Part shown: positions 23,201 through 36,697 of the stretch, in pieces
How the letters are laid out: each line of letters starts with the position of its first letter
Numbering within the stretch: the stretch's first letter is position 1
DNA from: Oxyruncus cristatus
Lineage: Eukaryota; Chordata; Aves; Passeriformes; Cotingidae
Direction: 5' to 3'
NCBI GenBank assembly: GCA_013399855.1
Contig: VXAY01006829.1
Span: forward strand, 124,001-188,000
DNA: 64,000 bases
Position numbers and translations under genes: made by a program
Notes under the pieces: generated by a model
What the model was told of the DNA's origin: nothing
Database searches by the model: none
The model's input: the letters and a program-made list of their open reading frames with translations, nothing else

Positions 23201-25704
23201 TTATAAAATTATAATGTTCCATATATGTATGGAAACAGTGATAAGAAATACATCACAGATTTTTTTTAAAAAAAAGTTAGCAACTGCAGCAAAATTTCTT
23301 TTACTATCCCATGGAAGCAAAGCACATATGAGATGTTAGAAGCAAAGTAAGAGACTTCTGACAAAGCAGAGATTGTCTTTACAATCTATTCATTAGCAGT
23401 CACCCTCCCATATCTTTTTTCTGACTTAATTTCCCATCCTCCAAAAAGTTAAGATTAAAAATAGAGAATATATAAAATGAAAACCTGGCAAACTCTGTCA
23501 GCATATAGTCTGTCAAAGAAAAGAGATTCTCAGGACTCCTAGGAACAGATGGTTCAAAGTCAACTGAAGCAGAATCTACATTCCGACACACTGGAAAACA
23601 CTAATATTCATACACAAAACAAGCTACATAACTAAAAAAACTCTGACTGCCCACTTTCACTACCAAGATAAAGGGACAAAGTAAAATTACTCCTAGTCAT
23701 CTACCAAAAAGACTGGTCTTATATTTATTATCTATTGACTTTGATTCTACTTGAAATCACTGAACAATCTAAATTTCAAAAACTACATTATTAACTGTCT
23801 GATATTTCCCTCTATGTTAATTTATTCCTTTAATGATGTTTAATGAGCCTAAACCCACCTGATTTTTCCCTTCCCAACTGAAAGATTAAGCTTGCCTAAC
23901 TTACAGGAAAACTGCAAGTCCCCAACCCACTGTAGCCATCTGCTTTCTTGAACAATAATTATTTGAATGATGGAAATGGAAGATGAAAGTCAGAAAATTC
24001 ATGTAACTTCTTAGTATTAAAATCAGAACACATAGGTATTATCAATGGAAGTATGGTTACATTCCAGCCTAACAGTTGTTAGCACACGATCCATAGCTGG
24101 TAGTACTACTATTCTGCTAGGAACCATTCTTTTGCTCTCTCCTCCTGAGAAAAACTCCAAAACAAAACCAAAACCACACTATCACCTCTTCTAATGACCC
24201 TCTGGCACCATACTTTAGTTTTAACATACCTAATTCCTATGCACATTTTCACACCCAATTCTGCAATGAAAAATATCATATAGAAATTGGGAACTTCTAT
24301 TGCACAGTGGTTGTTTACTCTATTCCCCTTGCCTGCATGATGTGAAAACAATTTAAAATTACCTCATTTATTACTTTTGGCCATACCAAGGCAAAACACA
24401 GGCTCTGTGCATAAATGGAATTTTTCACATCCAGTTCTATGAATCCTTGCCTAAACATCAAGCTGACTTTTTCTGGATCGTTTGTGGCGACTTTAAGGAG
24501 GGACATAGATGCAAAAGCAATACTAAATACCTATAGATATTCTGGTTGTAGTGAAGGAACGAGGGGTCCATCTACAAATATGTACCTTCTGGATACAAGG
24601 AAAGCAGGTGGCATTATCCTGGCAAATATGTGTGAATCATCAGGAAAGACTTTGGAGGGAAAGTGCTGTCCATGGATGGATTACTTAGCACCCGCTCACA
24701 AAGGATTCACCATGGAGTAAGGCAATTTGCACAAAATATTTTCACATACTCTATTCACAGTGAAGGATGTAGTTATGCTGCTCCACATTACATTGTGCAA
24801 AGGTGCACTCAGGGATAGGCTGGTAGATGTGCAAGAGTGTTTTACTACAAAAAAAATCATATTCTTTCATGCTCCAAGAGTTGATTTTGGGGGACATTAA
24901 AACCAGTACAATCCCGTTACACTAGCTGAATGCACTCCCGTAATAGGCAAATATTTAGTTGAACCACTGTGTAGGTAAGTACAGTACCAGAATGTGGCAA
25001 TGAGTAGTTTTAGCAAAATGCAGAAAATATAGGTCAATTTACCAACAAAATCATTGCAACATGCAATCTTGTTGCAAAGCACTCTTTCATAGTTTAAAGA
25101 ACTGTTGTTCTTTTTCTCTGTTGAGCACTGGTATTCCTTAGAAAACTGGTTTTTGCTGCTTGTTCATCTATGGCCTATTAATATAAACTGCTTCTCTGTT
25201 AGTCAGTACCTCCCTTGTAAAATGGTAATAGCTTTGATTTGTTTCCAGTGTTTTGAAGAAGCAACTATTATCAGGAATGCCTATGTTTTGGTATCATAAA
25301 AGAACCTGTATTAGCTGGGTATTCCATGTGACATTGTAATAAAGTCTGCAACTAAATAGCAAAAGTTGTCTTGAGTCTTTCTTTTATAGGAAATTAATGA
25401 TACACAAATTCTCCAATCCACAGCAGTTATCTTCAATATATGAAAGAATCTGTTACAGCTCAGGTATAAGCTAACACTGCAGAAAGATATTTACCTTTAT
25501 CCTCAATTTCTCTACATTGCTGAGAAGTGCTGACCTGTTCAGTTCAAGTTGTCATGATGCTGGTTTCGTTACATACTGTTCTTTGATACCATTATATTCA
25601 CTATAATGAATGATTTTCCAAACTTTTTAATTTTGATAATTTTATGGTTATAACTTTGTGTAACAGGAAAGAGAATGATTAATCACGAACATTGCAGCCA
25701 TTAC
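20297..25704. other. AT-rich unique sequence, no gene seen
   Basis: No repeat family or coding gene is recognised. A 101-codon plus frame at 24415-24720 has no recognisable motif and no supporting features. A short G-rich patch with seven or more G in a row lies near 22791. Confidence 0.55.
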
Positions 25705-25772
25705 AAGGGGTGTTGGGACTAGATAATCTTCAAGGTACATTCCAACCCCTCAAAATTCTCTGATTCTGCGAC
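25705..25772 (+). mobile_element. CR1 3' tail fragment
   Basis: About 70 bp of the CR1 3' UTR: GTGTTGGGACTAGATAATC, then CAAGGTACATTCCAACCCC, then ATTCTCTGATTCTGCGA, a decayed form of the terminal ATTCTATG repeats. Only the 3' end is present, which is a common outcome of extreme 5' truncation. Confidence 0.8.
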
Positions 25773-26619
25773 TCATTGCTTTATGTTGGAGATTGTTTTC
25801 TTCTTTGACATTTTAATAAAATTAGAGTGAGGGATGAACCTGAGCCATTTTCGAGTCTATTTAAAAGTTATTGCTTATCATTTTAAATGCACTTTTCATT
25901 TGTCATTAACAATGTAAAACATGCTGTACATGCCATGCACATCAATTTATTTGAGAGCCAGGTCTCAAAATCTCAGGGAGACTTGAGCTAAGGGTGATAC
26001 AGAACTGTAAAAGCCAGAGACCCACAGCACAGGCATACAGTTTGGAACTTCACCTACCGCATTGCTTTAAACACTGAAAAAGATAGGAAAATTTGCGACA
26101 GTTACTAGAAATATTATTACAATATTCTCCATCAATTAAAAACAAACAAACAAAAAACAAACTACAAAACCAATAAAAAAACCCACCAGAAGTGAATGAA
26201 CAATAATAAACCCACAAGTGTACGTATAGATTCCAGTCACATTCTTTCTTCTATTTTCTACAAATGAATAAACATCCCTGAAAACAACATTAAGTCATGC
26301 AGAAGATACTCTTCAGATTATTCCTTCCTTATGAATAAAAATTTTAAAAGTAAAAATTTCATCAACACTGTTGAGCTTCAGTTTAAAGCTGAATAATGAT
26401 ACAGTGAGGGTGCAGCAACCCATAGCAGCCTTAGCCATAGTGAGCATGAAGAATTGACATGAGAATCCCATGGGGAAAGAAGGAATAGAGTAGGAGAGCC
26501 CAGACCTCAGGCATCAAGGAAACAGCCTGAGGCTTGTTCAGGGAGCAGGCAAGTGGAATCATACAGGATCATCTCTGACAAGCAAAGAGGGAACCTGGAA
26601 GGTCTTAAGTGCAGCAGTC
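25773..26619. other. AT-rich unique sequence with AAAC tract
   Basis: Nothing coding is recognised. An A/C-rich tract lies at 26137-26185. Confidence 0.5.
26137..26185. repeat. (AAAC)n simple repeat
   Basis: CAAACAAACAAAAAACAAAC followed by a further A/C mixture ending in ACCCACC. Same style as the other A/C tracts of the window. Confidence 0.85.
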
Positions 26620-26935
26620 TCCAAAAGTTCCAAATAGCCAGTCCAGCCTCAGGAAAATATATCCAATCTGTTATTATATCCAGTCTGAATGTACTGCTTT
26701 AAATTTATGAACGTCAACTCATTTTTTTTTTCCTGAAAAAGTACTACAGTGGAGAGCTTGGATTGTTTCTTTCCATATGTTTACCTGAAGCCACCTCTTC
26801 TCCAAGTTAAACAGTGCATCAGATCTAGGTTCCTCCAGTTCATTAACATTTTTCTTCTTTTGAGGTGCCTGAAGCCAGATACAGTATTACAGGACCACTC
26901 TAAAAAGTGCCAAAAAGGGCACTAAAACTTCCTCC
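26620..26935 (-). mobile_element. Possible ancient CR1 fragment
   Basis: Weak, scattered likeness to CR1 antisense: CCACCTCTTCTCCAAGTTAA, CAGTGCATCAGATCTAGG, then CAGATACAGTATTACAGGAC and AGTGCCAAAAAGGGCAC, which parallel the CR1 segment that usually reads CAGTACTCCAGG and CAGTGC. The order is right for a minus-strand copy. Divergence is high, so this is tentative. Confidence 0.4.
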
Positions 26936-29900
26936 ACTGTACTATGTGTGTTTCTGTCAATACAGCTCAATTGTTAAGGTATTGTGTTTCGGGTTTTGTT
27001 GATGTTTGAAGTGAATTATTGGTTCACAAAGTATCACTGAAATAATGCGTACCATCTTTCAGGGAATGTTTATTATGATTGCTAGCAGTAGCAGCCCCAG
27101 AGGATTGTAACACTATAAAAGGACTATTAGAATTCAAAGTTATCTAAAGCAGTATAAAAAATTAAATTGAATAGTTTTTTGGGGGTTTTTTTAGATGAAA
27201 ATGAAATTTCTGTCACATGCTAGAAGTAGTATCAATCACAGGAACAAAAAACATGGATCTTTCTGGGACACTGAGACCTATGAATCAGCAGGGGATAGTG
27301 TATCCTAATTAAAATTACCTCATATATTGTCATAAACAGGAGGCAGCTACATACTCCTGAACTGGAGTTAACAAAACCACTTTCAACACTGAGAAAACAA
27401 CATAAGGATAACAGGGTGGGGAGATTGCAAATGGAACTGAGGGAAAACCTATTACACTTAAACAGTACAGTCAAGCTTTCAGATACAGAGCAAGGAAAAG
27501 AAAAAGAATGAAGGCATTCTGGGCAAAAAAAACCCCAAAACCAAACGAACAAAAACAAACAAACACGCACAAAAAAAAAAGGGGAAAAAAACCCCACCAG
27601 AACACAGGCGTTCCGGGGCGGGAAGACCAATTTCAGCTAATACTGAAAAAATGTAAGTATCATATGGGATATATATCAGGAGTATGGATACCAGACATTG
27701 AAAATTCCAGTGTTCATAGCATGGTCAGAACCCAGCTGAATTACACTCGAGGTGAGAGCAACACAACTGAAGAAGAGTCAGCAGTATCAAATATCTAGAA
27801 CAGCAATAACAGCAAAAAAAAAAAGTCTATTTCTGTCTAGCTATTAGAAAAAAGAAAAATAATAATGTGACTGGAATAATTTGGCTGGAAATGTTCTGGA
27901 ATTTCTGCTGTTGGTGAGAAGGATGCAAGAAATATCTGTTAGAAACAAGGACTGATGAAGTGGAAAAAAAAAAACCAAAATGAAACACAGAACATAAAAA
28001 GAAAGAAAACAAAAAAACAGATGAGGTTTTGAACACAAGAATTCCTTTCATCTTTCTCCTTTTTATGAAAGGAATAAAAGATATACTAGTTCATTTCTTG
28101 AACAAGAAAAGGCTGTGTTGCCACAGTACCTACATTCCATCTCATACCTCCTTGATCCAGACTTGACATTATGGTTTGAACTTCAGCCTGCCTCATCACT
28201 CTGGACTTGCTGGGTGCTTGCTTGAAACAGATTTATTATGATTTAGCCTCCTCTCCATAAAACTTCTGCTGTACCTCTTTTCCACATATAACTCACTTAA
28301 GTCTCTCAAGGAGCTCCATCACCATTTGTCTCACAAAATAACTATGGGAAGGCAAAGACTGCCACAGACAGTTAATACTCATTTTCTAGATCAATTTCTA
28401 TTTTTTGTTTCTCTGAGAATTTAAAAGACATTAAGAACCTTGGACTTTTCACATTTAATAGCAGACATCTATCTACCTAGTAATTTTAGGATTTACTCAC
28501 ACAGGAATTTAGGAACAGGTGAGCAGAGCATGAATTTGTTCACTACTGCTCCCAAGAACCCACTGTATACTCTTTGAATGTGCAAAGATCATGCCTGCCT
28601 CATGCTTATACAAGTATACCTCCCAGCATGCTGTTCACAGACTACTGTTTTTCCCTTTCTATGAAACAGTGCAATCTGCTTATGCCATTTGGGCTCCAAT
28701 GTTTCCTGTAATTAGGCTACCTCATTCCAAACTACACTGAATTGAATCACATTACATCGCAGTCTGAGTTATTAATATGGGCTGAGAGGGTTTAGTTATC
28801 TGTGAAGTGTTTGTGCGCATTTTTTACCAGTAAGAAATGGTTAGCTAAGAGCACACAGAGAAGTGGTGCATGATAGGCAGAACACAGTATATTTACACAA
28901 TCAGTGCAGGGCCTCGAGTCTACCCTGACTTCCTACTCTACGTGAGTTCTTAGTAGGGATAATAACATTGGGGTTTCTGCTGGTCATTATGCATACTTAC
29001 AGCCTCCCTGATGATTTAGTTAGCTAAAACAGTTCCATTAGCCTCTGAATAAAACCAAATTTGCTGTAGTTTAACCCATCCATCCCATGGATTTTTTTTT
29101 TTTTCTCCTGATATGAGCTTTATTATTGGACCAAGTATTTGAATCCTATCATTTGAATTTTCTTTATAAGTCTAACTCTAAAAGGGGACAACATTACCAT
29201 ACAGCTCATTAAACACTTATACTTGAGGACCCAAATTAGCTCTTACAGTACTGTATTTAACAGTCTTAAGGAGTCTTAAAATTAGTGTAAGGTTGATCTT
29301 TTAATTATTTTTTATGCACTTTCTTTGCCTAATTTTTATGTGATTGTGTTTGTTTTATTCACAGAGTTCTGAAGATTAGATATTTATTTGGGCTCATTAA
29401 GAGAGATCAAACAAAATAACTGTTATATTGGACTGACAGTAATTTATTAAAAAACCCTGCACAATTAAATGAAGAATAATCTCTTGGTGAAAACAGAATT
29501 TTAATTCATCATATAGGGAATCCCTTATAATAGCTTATATTATATTGACAGAAATAGCAAAAGAATAAATGCTCATCATACAGATACATATTTGTAAATA
29601 GCAATGAGATCAGGTTAATTTCTGGTGAAAACATCAACTACACTAGTTTGTGTGATAGAACACCTCCTAGTTCTGTCATTTTAACATTAAATGAAAAAGT
29701 TATTCAGCATATGTAAACTCTATCCTTCCTTATCTGAAGAAATTTCAGAGCCCTTTGACCTACTAAAATGTTAACTAAATAATTTTATATATTGCTACAA
29801 TGCAAATACATTTTTTGACTTGTAAGAGATAAAGTAATAGGACAAAAAAGATATTTTCCCTTGTCAAACATTATGCATCAAAAAAACTATATGAAATGTT

Positions 29901-31848
29901 TCCAGAACCAAAATTATTTTTATTTCATTGACACAAATTTCCACAGCCATAAGTTATTGAATTCAATATTGTTCTCCAACTGATATAAGAAAGAGTTACC
30001 CCAAGTCAGGAATTGTCATTCTGTAGTTACAGAAGTTCAAACTCAACGAAAATACCTTTTGGTGTCTAGAGCTATAAATCTACGAATAAGTTTTCCAGCT
30101 AATCTAAGTGTCTAATTCTGAATTTTTTGCTTTTCAGTGTATATTTTTTTAAAAGTTCTTCATCTGCTATTGGGGATCTAAGCAGTTGATGTTAGGTTGC
30201 AGACCTTCATATTCTGCTCTGAATTTGTGGAGGTTTTATTATTTTTTTCATTTATTTTAAGAGTTCTTAATAACACTTTTATATGAATACTTTTTAATAC
30301 TTAATCACTAAATCCCAAGACACAGTCAGAAATTTAGGCACTTTCTTCAAACATGCAAAGTAGATTTTCAAAGTGTTTTCTAAGAGTTCCTCTATATATT
30401 TGGCAAGAGTTGCTGAGCTGTTGAATATTACAGAGTAACTCTCTGAAAAATCTTTGCACAAATCATTTTAGCAACTGTGACACATGTAAAACTTTGGAAA
30501 CATGGAAACCTCAAAGACTGTTGTGTTGTTATAAACACCACTGACATAAGGAACCTGTAACTCAGGAAGACCTGTGTCAATAGGAGAAGCATTATGCACT
30601 TTTGGAAACTTGACTTACTCCATGTGAATAATACAAGCAGCCTTGAGAAAATCCATTGGGCTATGTACATACCAAATTCATACCCTTGATTGTTTTACCT
30701 CAAGAAGTGAAGAAAATAAAAGTTAAAAAAAAGGGCTAAAGGAGCTGCCTTGAGAGACAGACTGATATACTAGGGTGAAGAATTGCTGATTCTTTGTTTA
30801 GATCTGAAAATTCTTTATGCAGTGGATGTACCCCTCTGGTAGCTATGAGGAGTGGAAGATGAATATTATTTTACTACATATGCTTTGTAATGTGTTTTCC
30901 AATAACCTAAGCAATCATACAGTCATTGTGTAGCCTGACTTTACTTGTTCACTCTGCCTCTAATACAACTCGTTCTTTAATTTTAACAAAAATAGGGTGA
31001 CAAATATAGCACTAAGGACAAGGCGGGAAGGGCTGAGGAAAATGAACTTCACAGTTTTCATTGGCTCAAATTCCTAGCTGGGGGTCTGAGTAGGATATCT
31101 TGGAGAGTGTTTATCCACACATTGTGACACAGTCTCCTCATGGTCTCTAAAACAAAGATCTTGGCTGGATATTTAAAATGTCAATATATTGTGGTTAATT
31201 CCTAGCATCATATGATAAAATTGTGTTTTCTAATTTGTGGCCAGATGAGTATTTTGACCAGCTTGGGTAAGAAACATAATTGGAACTGCTCTGTGTCAGG
31301 TAAGTCGTCTCTGTCTTTTCTTTATGAAAGAGGAGGTCTCAAGCAAGAGCTATTCTGGGTAAGAAGGCTAAACTCATATGAGAAATAGCTCATTTGGTTT
31401 CCACAGTAGAAGAGTCGATAGAAATTTAACAATAATTCCATCATGACATTCCACACTGAATATCTTTAATTTTCATTAACAGAGCATGAACCTTTGAAAG
31501 CAATGTAGTTAGTGTAACATATTGTAGTTACATTACTGTATATTATTCTGTGTCTGCATGGGATCTGAAAGTGAGATTTATTAAGTTCTAGTAAATAAGG
31601 ATCTTTTTAAAAATCTATGTCTTGCTTCCGCAATTTCAAAATTTTACAAACTTAAAATGTTCTGTTCCTATATCTGTTAGTTAAAAAAAATAAATAATTA
31701 AGGTGTCAGACCATGCTCTTCCCTGTATGTGAATATCTTAATCATGAAGGGTTTCTCTTTCTGCTCAGTTAGCTTTGAAATATCTTATGTACAGTTTGCG
31801 CAAGAATGTTTTGCCCATAAATTTCTATTCTAGAACCAGATAGCTACT
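26936..31848. other. AT-rich unique sequence, no gene seen
   Basis: Apart from the A/C tract at 27524-27599, I see no repeat or gene. A minus frame of 132 codons at 27232-27630 is driven by the low-complexity tract and is not credible. The block 28130-29240 is less AT-rich and looks ordinary; conservation cannot be judged from one sequence. Confidence 0.55.
27524..27599. repeat. A/C-rich low-complexity tract
   Basis: About 75 bp of A with C clusters, including AACAAAAACAAACAAACACG, interrupted by one GGGG. Part of the family of A/C tracts in this window. Confidence 0.85.
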
Positions 31849-32300
31849 GTGCTGGTTTAAAAGGCAGGCATGTGTTTTGATCTGCCTTAGACTGAGATTG
31901 GGCTCTAAAGTCACTGCTGTAGTATAAAGTTTTGGTTTAGTATAAAACAGGAGATATGGAGGTTTAAAAGCAGTTCATTTTCACTCTTGCTGCTTCCATG
32001 TTTTATAAACGGGAAGAAAGTGGCAGTCTTTAGAAGATAAACATGGTATCTACTTCTAGGAGGAAGCAATGAGGCAAAGAGATGCACAACAGTGGACGAG
32101 CATTAATTCTGTCTTCAGGACTAGATGCTCCTCTATTCATCACTTCTTTTTTTTTTTTCAATGCATCCACCAGTCAGTGTGGTGAATTTTCTTAGATACT
32201 TGACACTTTTACCTTATTGACAGAGAGTTTTGAGCCAAACTCTTGGCTGCAAGATACAGTCTGGTATTGTGGGACAGTAAAGTTTAGTGTCATAAGCACG
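31849..32300 (+). mobile_element. Possible LTR
   Basis: Starts TGTGCTGGTTTAAAAGGC, a start typical of many bird ERVL-type LTRs, and contains a TATA-like GTATAAAACAGG around 31941. The 3' end and a target duplication are not found, so the right boundary is a guess. Low-confidence call. Confidence 0.4.
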
Positions 32301-32372
32301 AACTCTATTTTACTAGATCTAAATTGTTAAATTAAACACTGCCAGGAAATTTGCCTGAGGACTAACACAATC

Positions 32373-32452
32373 TCTTTTTTTTGCTTTTTGTTGTTGTTGT
32401 TGTTGTTTTGTAGGTTTTTTTGTTTGTTTTGGTTTTGTTTTTGTTTTCTTTT
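32373..32452. repeat. (GTT)n and T/G-rich tract
   Basis: Seven or so TTG units followed by a mixed T/G stretch (TTTGTTTGTTTTGG and similar). It is the reverse-strand counterpart of the AAAC tracts elsewhere. Confidence 0.85.
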
Positions 32453-35189
32453 ATACATGTGTGTATGCTCAAAGTGTTACAATAGTCCCTGTCATGAATT
32501 CAGTCTGGATAACCCAATGCTCTATCAAATAATTTCTGGTTGTGCCTCAAGAGCAGACATAATAGGGACCATTCCTAACAGAGAGCTTAACAGCATGGAT
32601 GACAGCCATTCCATGCCAGATGACACCAGCATTGGATAATAATCCTTAGCATGGTCAGTTTAGCATCATAGACATGGAGACACTGATTTCAGCCATAGCC
32701 ATTTGTACAGTTTATTGAAAAAGGGAAAATGAGGAGAGCAATGTTACTGGAATGGCTAAAATCAGAATACTGCATCTGGTGTGGATGACACTGATTCAAG
32801 ATACTTCTGCCTTATGTGAAAGGAATCTAAAAATATTGCCATAAGAGGGCTCTCTTTTTCTTCTTTAATTGTAAGTATGCCACCTTAATGAATCAGTGTG
32901 TTAATAAACAGTCTGTTAACAAACAGCAAATGACCAGTGTTAAAACAGATCCTCTTCAACATTAAAATGGATAAAAACATCACCAGTGGAGATAGAATAA
33001 AACACTCTGGCAGCAATCTGAACCCTGCAGGGGAGGTACAGGAGAATGAAATATATATATCTATATACACCAAAGACTATGAGGATAAAGAATTTCAACC
33101 ATACACTGAGAAGTTTAAAGAAACTTTGGACCTTCACTGAATTTATTATCTCAAAAATTATAAGGAATAAAAATAAAAAGTAATTTTTTAATATTTCATT
33201 GAGCACCTTAAAATGAGAAATTCTAGCATAGTTTAGTACCTTTACTATACAACATTTTTGTCAAATCTATCAGTATTTTTATTATTATAGGAAAATAATG
33301 CAATGAAAATGTGAACGGCTTAACCTGCCTCCTATGAATTGTAATAATAATGGAGGTAGCCCTATCTGTACTTTTACATTCACAGCTGTTAGTATCATAG
33401 TTGGAATCAGTTCTCCTTCAAATTAAATCAGTAATAGGCAGTTTGTAATGAATGTAACATTTAGAAGGTACACTTGAGTTCTAAAGAATATTCTAAGGCA
33501 GATCTCAGTAGTGTCTGTGATAATAAGGATGTAATATGGGTGAATTTCAACTTTTATTCTAATCAAACTCTTTCAGTCACTGCTTCATTATTATGCAAAA
33601 CCCTTCCAGGTGATATTTTCCATATTTGATCTCAATCCAATGTGGTTTAAAAGGGCAATAAAAATCAGTGCAATTGTTGCTGAGAGTTTTGGGTGCATGG
33701 AAGAAATGAAAAAAAAAAAAAAAGGTGTGTTTTTCAACAAATATTTTTAACAAATACTACCAAATTGTTACCTCTACTAATAAGATTCCTGAAAAGCAGT
33801 TAGATAAATGGATATGGTTCTAATCTCAGACCTTCCCAAAGGAACATGCTGATGTAGCTTGAAATGGAATGTTGATTTTAACTGTATTTTCCTCTTATAC
33901 TATGTTATAGGTATTTCCTAATGGCTTTTCAGAAACAGATAAAATCCCTAAAGGAAATGTCCCCTTTTTTTTGTAATCAAAACTACATACATTCAGCAAT
34001 GATTTGATTTTTACACATATTACTACAATGCTTATGTTACTGAAGACAAGCTCAGAAAACTAGGAAATTCAGTTGTAAAGAAAAAAATCTGAAAAAAAAT
34101 CAGCATAACATCTTTTGCCGAAACTGAAAATTAAGACCACAAACTGTGTTTTAAAAATAAATTAATAGTTATATAAAACTGTTCTCTTCTCATGATCTAA
34201 GAGCTCTTAACCATGGCTTCAAACAATTAAATACTTCAGGAAATAATTTGATAAGAATAGCCTTTCACACACTCCTGGCAGTCTAGCCACAAAAATCCTA
34301 TGGGGAAAGTAGCACTATGAAGGCTTCTTAACCATTACTTATAAGATGCCCTGTTTTGGAACTAGTCTTAATTTGCACCAATTCTTAAAGGAAACATTCC
34401 TATACGTTTCTCAAAACTTTGTCTTTCCCTACTTGTTTTTAGGCAAGGTGCATTAAAAGCCTTGGAAAAATTTGTTACAAACATACCTTTCACAAAACTT
34501 AATAAATTATTGATGGGATAAACTGTGGAGGCATGATGAATTATTTATATTTTATCCTTCTGATTTGTTAATAAACTTTATTGTCTCTATAGCATATGGA
34601 AAGACTGATTAATTTCAGTATTAAACCTCTCAAAAGTTTCAAATTTCCATGAGAAAACCTCTACCTGTAAAAACTTGCTCTCGTTATTAAGCATGAAACT
34701 ACTTTTTCTCTTCAAAAAGTATTTCTTGACTCCTGAGTGGGGATAGGATTGTCTACAGAGCCATGTGATCGCATACTATTCCACCAAGAAAATAGTTACA
34801 AACACATCATCCTATATTCCTCCTGTATAAACTGTATTTGTACTAGATGTATTAAAAAGTATTCTGTTTAATAAGTCTTTTCCCAGTGCGGCTGTGTAAA
34901 ATCCTATTCATTAAAATGTCCAGGTGTTTTAATTTTCAGATGTTCCTACTGTATACACTAATTTCCACTTTGCTACATTTTCTCATACATAATGTATTAA
35001 GCTGCTTCTTGTTGAGGGCAGGTTCTTTTACATGCGGCAGAACTGGAGTGAGGCAGAATCCCATCTCATTGCTTGAATTTTAAGTACCTTTGAAGCAATT
35101 ACAAGTAAAAAATTCTTCAGAATGAAAGAAACATTTTAGAGGACAGTCACATCCGCTGAAGCTTTTTCGGAATAACCATGACTATATTT

Positions 35190-35220
35190 GGAAAGGTCAA
35201 CCTTTCCGGAAAGGCTTTCC
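35190..35220. repeat. Three overlapping palindromes
   Basis: Within 31 bases: GGAAAGGTCAACCTTTCC (35190-35207, 8-bp arms with a 2-base centre), CCTTTCCGGAAAGG (35201-35214, perfect) and GGAAAGGCTTTCC (35208-35220, 6-bp arms). GGAAAG or its complement appears four times in alternating orientation. Confidence 0.9.
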
Positions 35221-36697
35221 ATAAGCCATTATATCATGCTTTCATTATAATTTCTCATTTATTTAACGTCTTATCTTTTGGACATATTCAAGATGGGTAC
35301 ATGGAGGGAAAAATCGATATTCTGCCAAGGAACACGGGGCTGGGAACAGATATAGGAATCTAGGAGAGAGAAGCAAAAAGGAGAAAAAGTGCAACAGGAA
35401 AAATAAAAAAATAAAAACAACCTGACTGTGATTCCATCACAGGCCAGTGTCACACACAGCAGCTGGTATGAATTGTCATGGCATCCATCGTGATAGTCTA
35501 AAAAGGCAGTTCTTGCTGACCTTTCACTAATAGTGCCATAAAACTACCCACGAAAGATATTGCTAAATGAATTCAATAAACACAGTACCAAATTCCAAAT
35601 TATTTTGTCAGTAAAGACACTGGAGAATGGCACAAACTGAATAAAATTAAATTTCCAGCTGCACAGAAGTCCCTCATAATACTGCATTGTGCATAAGCTG
35701 TGAACACTGAAATGAGTGACTTCAAGTATTTTCAATTTCACTCCAGATTTCATAATAGTTTTCATGCTGTTTCATTATGTTTTCTTTGAAAATAACATAT
35801 TCAAAGTAGTCTGCCCAGGATAGATTGTGTACATTACACAATATTATCATCTGATAACAAAGAAATTATTCTTTTCACTTTATTTCTATCTTCCCCTTCA
35901 AATATTTACAGTTATTTACTGAACTACAAAACTGAAATGACACCCAACATTAAGTCCCCTGACATCATTATGATACTCATTTCTATAAGAAAGAAAATAT
36001 AAGCAAGAAGGCAGTGATTGGGTGAGATGCTGTAAAGTGACAGATCTTCTAACTCTGCCTCAATCCAAAAATTCAGGGAAATTGTGTTTTCTGGTGCCTC
36101 TACTGTTTAAGTAACAACACATATCAGAATTCATCCCTGTATTCAGTCTTTCAGGCCAGGACATAATGTTATGCATAATGTGCCCCACAGTGACAGTCAC
36201 ATGCCATGATATTTGGGTGCAAAAGATACAAAACTCAAATATATAAACTTAGCAGTTAGCATTTCATAGAACATGGAAATAACCAACGTGAGGAAGATGA
36301 ATAATGATAAAGGGAGCATTACTTTTTCCATTCTTTTCCTTTTGGCCACAAAAATTAAAAGAAAAAAATAAAGGATGAAGAAGCCACGCTAAAAACTGCA
36401 GGAGAATAAGGTACTCTGTGCTTTATTCTCTTGCTATGTGTTAACATGTACATGAGTGTCAGCCTAGTAACACTTGAATTGTTTTTACGTTAAACTTTAG
36501 TTTTAAAGCCCATTATGTGGCTCACTTTTGAAATTTAAACTTGTTGAGTAATCTCAAGGGTCTCAAGTATGCATAAGCTTTCTGTACAATAAGAAATCAT
36601 GGCAAAATAACAAAAGTACTTGAATAGGAAAAAAAATCAGTAAAAGGAGAAGAACCAGTCTTAGGAACAAGTAGCCTTTTCTTTCAGTGAAAGGAGG

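Larger units (their letters stand above)
32301..36692. other. AT-rich unique sequence, no gene seen
   Basis: Holds a GTT/T-rich tract at 32373-32452, an A run near 33709-33724 and a palindrome cluster at 35190-35220. Open frames are all below about 90 codons and unremarkable. Confidence 0.55.

Noticed and set aside
24415..24720. 101-codon plus-strand open frame
   Set aside because: No motif, no conserved-looking composition and no neighbouring exon-like signals; within chance length for this much sequence.
27232..27630. 132-codon minus-strand open frame
   Set aside because: It is rich in Phe, Leu, Cys and Ser because it overlaps the A/C tract read in reverse. Not a credible protein.
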